A stretch of DNA of 25,330 nt, taken from a virus. Made by a program: the position numbers and the translations under genes. The DNA lies in the IMG/VR virus record IMGVR_UViG_3300043409_001165, positions 1 through 25,330 of that record. The stretch is one strand, 5' to 3'. A model generated the notes under the pieces. The model had not been told where the DNA came from. It did no database searches and was given only the letters and a program-made list of their open reading frames with translations. Shown one piece after another: positions 6,324 to 12,725 of the stretch; within the stretch, counting starts at the first letter, position 1; every line of letters starts with the position of its first letter.

Positions 6324-6355
6324 AAAAAACAGGGGATATTATTCCCCTGTTTTTT
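6324..6355 (-). terminator. intrinsic terminator, bidirectional
   Basis: Inverted repeat AACAGGGGA/TCCCCTGTT (7 G:C pairs in the core), extended by an A-run and a T-run to 13 pairs, with loop tattat (6337-6342). On the minus strand the stem is followed by TTTTTT, so it ends transcription from the wHTH/CobS-like operon. The A-run on the other side makes it work on either strand. Confidence 0.9.
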
Positions 6356-6364
6356 AGAACAAGA

Positions 6365-6622
6365 CTACGCAGCGAGTGCGCGATAGCCAGCAGCAATTAC
6401 CTTGCGAGTCGGAGCACCATGCTTATAGACTGATGCAGTATTACCATTCGAAAACGTCTTACGATTGCAATAAATCGCATAACCCTGCATGCGCAGATAC
6501 GAAGCAACAGCCGACATATTGCGAATGCCGAATCGAGTGGCCGCCTGACTTTCTGTGATATCATTACCTTGTTTCAGGTAGGAAAGAACACGCGCGGTTT
6601 TGCTAATTTTAGTTTTTACCAT
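6365..6622 (-). CDS. winged-helix DNA-binding protein
   Basis: An 85-residue basic protein. The pattern KTARVLSYLKQGNDITESQA, then a turn and recognition helix (ATRFGIRNMSAVASYLRMQG, residues 28-47), then a beta-wing (YAIYCNRKTF...ASVYKHG, residues 48-69), fits a winged helix-turn-helix domain of the small phage type. It may act as a transcription factor or a DNA-bending accessory. RBS AGGAG lies about 10 bases before the ATG. It follows the CobS-like gene by 30 bases and is the last gene before the terminator, so it is probably co-transcribed from the promoter at 7872-7900. Confidence 0.7.
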   Translation of the reverse strand: MVKTKISKTARVLSYLKQGNDITESQAATRFGIRNMSAVASYLRMQGYAIYCNRKTFSNGNTASVYKHGAPTRKVIAAGYRALAA

Positions 6623-6652
6623 ATTTTGAAACTCCTATTTAAGTTTAAAAAC

Positions 6653-7837
6653 CTACGCCACGACAGGTGGCATAGTCTCCTGCACATCAGACTCAACACT
6701 GCTATCTGATGCTACTGAAGTCGGGGTGACTGTTTCATCTACTTTTGAATACAGATCAAGAAATGCAGTTTTCGTTTCTTCGTCAAAACGATTAATACAC
6801 ATACGAATTGAACGCATACGATCACCAAAGAGCTTATACGTCTGGACGATATGGACAAGACGGCGTGTAGATATAACTTCATCAATCGCATTTTCTGCAA
6901 ACGTCTTTCGAATTACTTCAGCCCACATAATGAGTTTATCTATAAATTTAGATTCGTCCTCTACTATCTGACGATTATCTGAAAAATACAGAGTTAGAAT
7001 TTTTCGTTCAATAGTCGCATTCGGAAACTGCTGCTCGATCGTGATAGGGAATCGTTCAAGCCATGCATCATCCAACATCGTGGCAGAAACATAACGACCA
7101 TCTTCTGAACCTTTGCCTTTGGTATTGGCTGTAACGATAATATTGAATCCCTGCTCGGCATAAACAACTTCACCAGTTTTTTTCACGAAATACGGTTTGC
7201 CTTCAAGAACGCCCTGCAGACACATGATCTTACCAGGATCTGCGCGATCTGCTTCATCTAAAAGAAGCAATGCGCCGAGTTCCATTGCGCGAAGAACAGG
7301 ACCTTTAATGAATTTCGTTTCTCCGTTGATGAGTCGAAACCCACCCATCAAATCATCTTCATCGGTTTCTTTGGATAACTGAATACGAATCATTTTGGTT
7401 TTCGAACGAGAACACGCTTGTTCAACCATAAACGTCTTACCGTTTCCAGACATACCAGAAATAAATACTGGAAAAAATTGTTTTGATTTTATAATTTTTT
7501 CAATATCTTTAAATTCACCAAATGGCACATAGTGAGAATCACGTTCTGGAACAATCGCATAGTTGTGTGAGGATTCTGCGTTTGGATCAAATTGCATCTT
7601 ATTCTCAATCTTTACTTCACGAGTAATCGGAACAACTTGCGCAACCATATTAATATTAGAAGATTTCAGGTCCGAAGGCAATTGAAACTTACCCCAACCC
7701 ACATTGAATTTCTTTCGATAAAGAAATTTTGCATTATCATAACCGATTGACTGAACATACTCTTCGATATCTTTTTTACGAAGAATAGCATTCTCGCCAA
7801 ATTTTTTAATAAGCTCTTCAAGAATAATCTGTTTCAT
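6653..7837 (-). CDS. cobS: CobS-like AAA+ ATPase (MoxR type)
   Basis: A 394-residue AAA+ ATPase. It has an N-terminal wing-like region (1-60, IEEYVQSIGYDNAKFLYRKK), Walker A GMSGNGKTF (128-136), the segment EDDLMGGFRLINGETKFIKG (160-179), Walker B LLLLDEADRA (190-199), sensor 1 IIVTANT, and an arginine-finger region WLERFPITI. This layout matches cobaltochelatase subunit CobS and its phage relatives, which pair with VWA (CobT-like) partners to remodel other proteins. No CobN is in the window, so cobalt chelation cannot be concluded; a MoxR-VWA remodelling role is more likely. The VWA partner is directly upstream. No clear RBS; a perfect sigma70 promoter precedes it. Confidence 0.85.
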   Translation of the reverse strand: MKQIILEELIKKFGENAILRKKDIEEYVQSIGYDNAKFLYRKKFNVGWGKFQLPSDLKSSNINMVAQVVPITREVKIENKMQFDPNAESSHNYAIVPERDSHYVPFGEFKDIEKIIKSKQFFPVFISGMSGNGKTFMVEQACSRSKTKMIRIQLSKETDEDDLMGGFRLINGETKFIKGPVLRAMELGALLLLDEADRADPGKIMCLQGVLEGKPYFVKKTGEVVYAEQGFNIIVTANTKGKGSEDGRYVSATMLDDAWLERFPITIEQQFPNATIERKILTLYFSDNRQIVEDESKFIDKLIMWAEVIRKTFAENAIDEVISTRRLVHIVQTYKLFGDRMRSIRMCINRFDEETKTAFLDLYSKVDETVTPTSVASDSSVESDVQETMPPVVA

Positions 7838-7871
7838 TTTATTTTCATCATATAGTTGATACGGAATTAAT

Positions 7872-7900
7872 ATTATACTTCATTCACAGCTAATTGTCAA
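7872..7900 (-). promoter_or_regulatory. perfect sigma70 promoter for the CobS-like gene
   Basis: Minus strand: TTGACA (7895-7900), 17-base spacer, TATAAT (7872-7877), all 12 positions consensus. It sits between the CobT-like stop and the CobS-like ATG, giving a leader of about 28 bases. It shares CCTTGACAATTA with the promoters at 10076-10104 and 18383-18411. Confidence 0.9.
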
Positions 7901-7906
7901 GGCAAA

Positions 7907-10048
7907 TTATGCTGCAATTTTCTCAATAAATTTCGATAAGAGAACGCGACTAACACCACGGCGAACATTGGCTTTCATAAACGCTTTCATAAGGGTATTT
8001 TTGGTCTCGTGTATTTCATCACCTAACAAAGAATCTTCGGTATTGATATTTTCTCCACCATGGATCAAGAAATAATCATCGAATTTCATGAAATCCTTCA
8101 TCTGAAAATATTTTTGTTTTCGCATTTTTTTGCAATTTATTTCCGCGATCTCAAGATCGTATGCGCCATGAATTGTTTTTCTGATTCTTGAATATGAATT
8201 TTCAATTCGATAACAAATTACATTAATATCGCATCTGTTTCTAAGAAATTCAACAAAAATATCAGTATTTCTCTGACCATATGCAGTATCGTGTGTGGAT
8301 TTTTTTATTACGATTTCTTGTTTAGTCTGAATATCACGAGCGATCAGTTTGGATCTAATGCTATATCCGAAACCAACAGGTCCCAATTCACCTACATACG
8401 AATTAGCATTAGAGTCACCATCAGTCAAAACAACGCAATTAACTATTTGTGCATTTGTCTGTTTTTTGAAATCTGTAATTAATTTGCGTGCATAAATTAA
8501 TGATGAATTCAATGGTGTTGAATTCAAATGAATACACGAAGAATACCATTTATCTGCATCATGTTTAATATAGTTTCTAGTTCTATATCTATCAAGTCCC
8601 TCTGCAAAATTCAAAAGCCATTCACCCATTTCAGAAAATTGATTATTTCGCATTTTCTCTGTAAAGAGTTCGAGCAATTTATCTTCATCACGAACAATGA
8701 TATCACCAACACGATTAGAAATATAAGATGGTTTAGGCATATATTCCTCACTAAACTTCTGATCAGTAAACGCATAAACGCGATGAGGAATATTAATTCT
8801 ACGACAAAATAAAGTCAAGCATAGTAATTGTTCAATTGTTCCGTGCATATTCTCGGACATAGATCCAGAAAAATCAACGAAAAGAACTAATCCATGATTT
8901 TTAGATTCTGGTAAAATTACGGTCTTTTTAAAGATATCATCAATAATCGTATATGCATGAAGTTTATTGCAATTGATAACTCCCGTTTTTGCTTCGCGCT
9001 GTCTGATGTAATGATCTGCAGCCTTTTTCATTTCAAATTCTTTGACTAGATAAGAAACGACTTTACTATTTACATTTAAGAACTTATTCCACGAAACTTT
9101 ATTTTGTTTGGCGATTTTGGAAATTAAATCTTCACGACTACCTATATTTCCACAATTTATAGATTTGTTTTTTTCATCTCTAAACATCTGAAGAATTGTT
9201 GTATAAGAAAGTGTTTTATCTTTATATTCAACATCTTCGATATTTACATAGACGAATGGTTTTGATTTATCATCAATCAATTTTTCTGCAATATTATCAT
9301 TCATAGCTGTTTGCGTATTGCAAGAAAATTCATCTTCTCCATCAGAATCTTCTTGGCCTTCTCCATCAGAATCTTCTTGGCCTTCTCCATCAGAATATTC
9401 TTGGCCTTCTCCATCAGAATCTTCTTGACCTTCTCCATCAGAATCTTCTTGACCTTCTCCATCAGAATCTTTCGATTTATCTCCACGAATATATTCTGGA
9501 GGTGAATCTAAATCATCCTCTTTTTTCTTTAAGAAATTAAATATTCGATTTGTTATATCTATAATTTCATTCCATGTTTTTGCATTTTCGACATCATCTA
9601 CAAAACATTTTTCATCTTCTTCAAAAGGAATACTTTGGAATGCGCCTATCTTAAAATGTAGATTTAGGCGATCCAAGAAATTCATCGTTTCTATTTTTTT
9701 ATCTTTGATCTTGAAAAAATCTTTATCAAAGAGTTCTTTGTATCCTTCGTAGAAATCACGACGAAGCCCTGGATATTTAATCTTCATCTTACGCTCAATT
9801 CGAGCATCTTCTACAACATTACAGATCATTTTCTTTTGATTAGCCATCTGACTCCAACCGGAATCTGGAGTATATAGAGCATGACCGACTTCATGACCCA
9901 CTAATAGTGTTTCCAATGTATGGGATGTATCTTTCCACATCGGAAGAGTTAAAATTCTATTCTTAGTATCAAAAGATGCTGTAATCGCATTACGATGTTC
10001 GACAATGATATCTTCTGTCGCGAGCAATTTTGCAAGTTTGTCAATCAT
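7907..10048 (-). CDS. cobT: CobT-like VWA protein with HEXXH metalloprotease-like N-domain
   Basis: A 713-residue protein. The N-terminal part has HEVGH (residues 52-56) and a downstream NVVEDARIERK (77-87) whose Glu could be the third zinc ligand, so it looks like a gluzincin peptidase or its inactive relative. Residues 194-238 are an acidic linker of DSDGEGQE repeats. A von Willebrand A domain follows: MIDAS FVDFSGSMS (390-398), Thr near STPLNSSL (510-517), and VVLTDGDSN (539-547). The acidic-linker-plus-VWA layout is that of CobT, partner of CobS-like ATPases. Function in phages is unknown; an AAA+/VWA machine acting on a protein complex is inferred. A perfect sigma70 promoter lies 28 bases upstream. 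Confidence 0.85.
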   Translation of the reverse strand: MIDKLAKLLATEDIIVEHRNAITASFDTKNRILTLPMWKDTSHTLETLLVGHEVGHALYTPDSGWSQMANQKKMICNVVEDARIERKMKIKYPGLRRDFYEGYKELFDKDFFKIKDKKIETMNFLDRLNLHFKIGAFQSIPFEEDEKCFVDDVENAKTWNEIIDITNRIFNFLKKKEDDLDSPPEYIRGDKSKDSDGEGQEDSDGEGQEDSDGEGQEYSDGEGQEDSDGEGQEDSDGEDEFSCNTQTAMNDNIAEKLIDDKSKPFVYVNIEDVEYKDKTLSYTTILQMFRDEKNKSINCGNIGSREDLISKIAKQNKVSWNKFLNVNSKVVSYLVKEFEMKKAADHYIRQREAKTGVINCNKLHAYTIIDDIFKKTVILPESKNHGLVLFVDFSGSMSENMHGTIEQLLCLTLFCRRINIPHRVYAFTDQKFSEEYMPKPSYISNRVGDIIVRDEDKLLELFTEKMRNNQFSEMGEWLLNFAEGLDRYRTRNYIKHDADKWYSSCIHLNSTPLNSSLIYARKLITDFKKQTNAQIVNCVVLTDGDSNANSYVGELGPVGFGYSIRSKLIARDIQTKQEIVIKKSTHDTAYGQRNTDIFVEFLRNRCDINVICYRIENSYSRIRKTIHGAYDLEIAEINCKKMRKQKYFQMKDFMKFDDYFLIHGGENINTEDSLLGDEIHETKNTLMKAFMKANVRRGVSRVLLSKFIEKIAA
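9335..9469. repeat. 24-bp tandem repeats coding an acidic linker
   Basis: Five full 24-bp units and one partial unit, encoding DSDGEGQE (one copy starts with Y instead of D). The units differ at only a few bases. They open long artefactual frames on both strands. Copy number is probably variable between relatives. Confidence 0.9.
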
Positions 10049-10075
10049 GATTTTTTTCCGTAGTTTAATGATATT

Positions 10076-10104
10076 ATTATACTACCATGAAGGTTAATTG
10101 TCAA
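10076..10104 (-). promoter_or_regulatory. perfect sigma70 promoter for the CobT-like gene
   Basis: Minus strand: TTGACA (10099-10104), 17-base spacer, TATAAT (10076-10081), all consensus. It lies between the CmoA-like stop and the CobT-like ATG, with a predicted leader near 20 bases. Confidence 0.9.
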
Positions 10105-10107
10105 GGC

Positions 10108-10779
10108 TTATTTTATCGCTAGAAATCCTACAAATGCGTGATTTTGCCAGAAAGATTCGATTTTACTAAAACCTGCCTCGCTGCACATATTTAGCAATTC
10201 GTCATATGTATTTGGTTTGGCCATCGACCGCAAAGTTTTTTCTTTATCCATAATATCGTCAGTTGTGAAACTCTTTCTCTTATAGTCATAATATGTGAAA
10301 GTTCTAATATCTTGAATTTTTGCAGAGTCTGCCATGGTCTTCTCGGAAAAAACGAACGCACCACCGGAATTTAATCCATCATAAATATTACAGATAACGT
10401 CCTTTCGTTGATTTGGTGGCATAAACATCAGAGTAAAAATCGAAGAAACGAAAGAACAATTATCAAAAGTATATGAGCGAACATCTTCGTTTAAGAACTC
10501 TAAATTTGGTGTTGTAATTTCTTCCCATCCAGCAACAAATTCTTTTTCTAATTCAATTCCAACATACTGTGCGCTTTTAGAAAAGGAATTTTGATCTATC
10601 ATAGCTCTCAGCATTTTTCCGGTAGAGCATCCAATATCAACAACATTTGTGTCATCTTCCACAAAATATTCTGAAAATTTCAGAACATCGTCTATTAAAT
10701 TCGAATATCCTCTAATCGACAAATCTATATGTGTATCGAATCCTTCAGAGCGTTGTGCGAATGTAAATGGTTGTGTCAT
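10108..10779 (-). CDS. cmoA: CmoA-like carboxy-S-adenosylmethionine synthase
   Basis: A 223-residue SAM-binding protein that follows E. coli CmoA from end to end as I recall it. RGYSNLID (residues 23-30) matches the CmoA GYSNII block; VVDIGCSTG (46-54) is the SAM loop (CmoA: VYDLGCSLG). FTLMFMPPNQRKDVICNIYD (115-134) with GLNSGGAFVFSEK (135-147) matches [20 protein letters not shown] with GLNPGGALVLSEK. LRSM (183-186) matches the CmoA RSM block containing the Arg that contacts the carboxylate, and the end WQNHAFVGFLAIK matches FQCFNFGSLVALK. CmoA converts SAM and prephenate to carboxy-SAM. No CmoB or tRNA gene is present, so a tRNA role is less likely. The ATG overlaps the methyltransferase stop (ATGA). 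cxSAM supply for that methyltransferase is inferred. Confidence 0.82.
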   Translation of the reverse strand: MTQPFTFAQRSEGFDTHIDLSIRGYSNLIDDVLKFSEYFVEDDTNVVDIGCSTGKMLRAMIDQNSFSKSAQYVGIELEKEFVAGWEEITTPNLEFLNEDVRSYTFDNCSFVSSIFTLMFMPPNQRKDVICNIYDGLNSGGAFVFSEKTMADSAKIQDIRTFTYYDYKRKSFTTDDIMDKEKTLRSMAKPNTYDELLNMCSEAGFSKIESFWQNHAFVGFLAIK

Positions 10780-12011
10780 GATATATCCTTATAAGGTTTC
10801 AATATATTTTTATAAACGTGGCTTGCTAAAGCGAACATCATCTTCGGAGCAACCATTCTTCCGATGCGCTCTGCTTGTTGGTCGAAAGTTCCTGTCAATT
10901 CATAATCATCAGGAAGGCTCATTATACGCTTCAATTCATTAATTGTCAACTTGCGATCTTCATTATAATGTATAACACCCGATGCACCTTTTTGTTGACC
11001 AGTTTGAGTCAGAGTAGGACACGGAAGATGACGGGCTGGTCGCTTTAAATTAAAACACGTTTCTTTTGGCTGCAAAACTTTAGATGGATTTTTTGGTAAC
11101 AAAGCTACGAACTTTTTTAGAAATCCATTTTCAACAACATCTAATAGTTCTTTTACTTCTTTCGGATCGTTGACTAGATCATCGATCGCTTTCTCAATAG
11201 AAACATCTTTAGAATATTCTCCACGTTCTTTTGGAGTAGATGGATCTGGAAATGCAATACTATTTACATTTAGCATATTCATTCCGATTGCATCAGCAAC
11301 GTCTTCTCTTACACAAACAAAGAACGTTCTTTGTCTACTCTGCGGAACTCCATACTCAGCCGCATTTAATACTTTATATGTGGTAAGATATCCGATCTTT
11401 TCGAATCCGTTAATGAACTCGGCTAGTTTAGCCCGAGCTGTTTCCATTGTCAAACCTTTTACATTTTCTGCGATAATGACTTTAGGTTTTATATCTTTAG
11501 CAATGCGAATGAATTCGATGAATAGATCTTCAATAGCCTCTACAGTCTTTCCATCAGAATACGACTTTATACCAGAACTGATTTTCACAGATCCCTCGTG
11601 AACCATTTCGCCTTCGTCATCGAAATATGATTTTCGAGTATCTACTATTGCTCCTTTCCAATTCTTTCCCTTAGATGAAGAAGAAACAGAAAATGCAGAG
11701 CAAGGAGGAGAACCATCAAATATATCTAACTCCCCTTCTTTTAATCCAGAGATATCTAGAAAGTCTTTTCCGGAAAGTTTTTTTATATCACCAGGAATAA
11801 TTTTAGTATCTGGAAAGTTCAGCGAATACGTTTTAATGGCTTCTTCAACGAACTCATTTATTGCAAGAACATTTCCTCCAGCCAAACGATATCCAGTAGA
11901 GGATCCACCTCCGCCAGCAAATGTAGAAATTACAGTGAATAATTTTTTGGACGACTCTAAAGTAACATCACTCTTAAAGTAGTGCATGTTGTCTCTGTTT
12001 TTGTTTGACAT
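10776..12011 (-). CDS. C5-cytosine DNA methyltransferase, predicted carboxymethyltransferase
   Basis: A 411-residue C5-cytosine methyltransferase. Motif I FAGGGGSSTGYRLAGG (31-46); motif IV SPPCSAFS (101-108) with catalytic Cys104; motif VI ENVKG (182-186); motif VIII QSRQRTFF (224-231); target-recognition region about 235-350 with CPTLTQTG (331-338); motif IX RKLTINELKRIMSLP; motif X ERIGRMVAPKM (381-391). Motif X normally reads GN(S/A/M)V; here the Asn is Arg385 (AGA, two base changes from either Asn codon). By family knowledge this Asn borders the SAM methyl-donor pocket, and a basic replacement can let a C5-methyltransferase use carboxy-SAM. The CmoA-like gene follows with a 4-base overlap. 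No restriction enzyme is adjacent. It overlaps the deformylase gene by 38 bases; an internal Met at 11987 is an alternative start. Confidence 0.9.
   Translation of the reverse strand: MSNKNRDNMHYFKSDVTLESSKKLFTVISTFAGGGGSSTGYRLAGGNVLAINEFVEEAIKTYSLNFPDTKIIPGDIKKLSGKDFLDISGLKEGELDIFDGSPPCSAFSVSSSSKGKNWKGAIVDTRKSYFDDEGEMVHEGSVKISSGIKSYSDGKTVEAIEDLFIEFIRIAKDIKPKVIIAENVKGLTMETARAKLAEFINGFEKIGYLTTYKVLNAAEYGVPQSRQRTFFVCVREDVADAIGMNMLNVNSIAFPDPSTPKERGEYSKDVSIEKAIDDLVNDPKEVKELLDVVENGFLKKFVALLPKNPSKVLQPKETCFNLKRPARHLPCPTLTQTGQQKGASGVIHYNEDRKLTINELKRIMSLPDDYELTGTFDQQAERIGRMVAPKMMFALASHVYKNILKPYKDIS
10921..10949 (-). promoter_or_regulatory. perfect sigma70 promoter inside the methyltransferase gene
   Basis: Minus strand: TTGACA (10944-10949), 17 bases, TATAAT (10921-10926). 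It lies in the codons for methyltransferase motif IX, about 140 bases before the CmoA-like ATG. It could give the CmoA-like gene extra early transcription independent of the methyltransferase. The codons (LTINELKRIM) could be constrained by the protein, so chance is possible. Confidence 0.6.
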
Positions 12012-12504
12012 AGATTTTCTGTTTACGTTTCGCTTTTTCTATGTGGTAAGGTTTAGCCATATCAGTGTAGAGGATTCCTTGTAGATGATCAAATTCATGA
12101 AGAAATACTCTAGCAGTCATACCATCAAATTTTATTGTATCTGTATAATTTTTATAGTTTGTGTATCGAACACGGATTGCGCTATTACGTTTCATCCTAA
12201 CAAATAGACCAGGAAATGTTAAGCAGCCTTCATCATAGTATACTTCTGTTCCTATATCTTCAATAATTTTTGGATTAAATACTGATACGATAGAAGAAGG
12301 ATCAGATGGATTTCCCATAATAAAAACATTTAAAGGAATACCACATTGCGGAGCAGCTAATCCTATACCACGTTCTTTGCACATGAGATCACACATGCTT
12401 TCAAATAATTCTTTTGGATCATATATTCCAACTACATCAAAATTAAAATCTTCAGCTTTTTGACGAAGTATCGGATGATCAGGACTCACTAAAGATAATT
12501 TCAT
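11974..12504 (-). CDS. def: peptide deformylase
   Basis: A 176-residue enzyme that removes the N-formyl group from nascent proteins. All three motifs are intact: GIGLAAPQ (46-53), EGCLTFPG (92-99) with the metal ligand Cys94, and HEFDH (136-140) with two His ligands and the catalytic Glu137. The start at 12504 is chosen because it overlaps the upstream stop (ATGA) and has AAGGA seven bases before it; an in-frame ATG at 12522 lacks a good RBS. Phage deformylases are common in T4-like phages of aquatic bacteria. The C-terminal 20 residues are very basic (KAKRKQKIYVKQKQRQ), and this 3' end overlaps the methyltransferase start. Confidence 0.93.
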   Translation of the reverse strand: MKLSLVSPDHPILRQKAEDFNFDVVGIYDPKELFESMCDLMCKERGIGLAAPQCGIPLNVFIMGNPSDPSSIVSVFNPKIIEDIGTEVYYDEGCLTFPGLFVRMKRNSAIRVRYTNYKNYTDTIKFDGMTARVFLHEFDHLQGILYTDMAKPYHIEKAKRKQKIYVKQKQRQHALL

Positions 12505-12713
12505 GATTCCATCCTTATCCATTCTTTACCACAAACTAAACATTGCATTCCTACTCTAGAACAATTTTCATTTACAACATTTCCGTGCTTATCATAAACT
12601 TCCGTTTGATTCATCGGAGTAAATTTCTTACCTTTAACTATTCTACAATCAGCGCGATCACATTCCACAATAGGCGGATTAGATCCATATTCAGATAAAA
12701 ATTCTTTTGTCAT
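12501..12713 (-). CDS. small zinc-ribbon-like protein
   Basis: A 70-residue protein with five Cys: VECDRADC (C18, C23), C51, and a typical CLVCGKEW knuckle (C58, C61). The late CxxC followed by G-K-x-W suggests a zinc ribbon with C18 and C23 as the other half. It overlaps the deformylase start by four bases (ATGA) and follows gene 46 by 12 bases, so it is co-transcribed. The function is not known; a nucleic-acid or RNA polymerase contact is possible but not shown. Confidence 0.65.
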   Translation of the reverse strand: MTKEFLSEYGSNPPIVECDRADCRIVKGKKFTPMNQTEVYDKHGNVVNENCSRVGMQCLVCGKEWIRMES

Positions 12714-12725
12714 ATAATCTCCAAG

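Noticed and set aside
9301-9505. Two repetitive ORFs on both strands across the acidic-linker repeats
   Set aside because: They are frame shadows of the DSDGEGQE-coding repeats in the CobT-like gene; their repetitive protein sequences have no independent start signals.
10108-10779. CmoA-like gene as part of tRNA cmo5U modification
   Set aside because: No CmoB or tRNA gene is visible in the window, and the operon partner is a DNA methyltransferase. It is not excluded that host CmoB uses the cxSAM.
11448-11453. TTGACA on the minus strand inside the methyltransferase
   Set aside because: At 17 bases spacing the -10 is TAAACT, a poor match, and no gene start is near.
10776-12011. Restriction-modification system
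   Set aside because: No endonuclease gene adjoins the methyltransferase; its overlapping partners are a deformylase and a CmoA-like gene.
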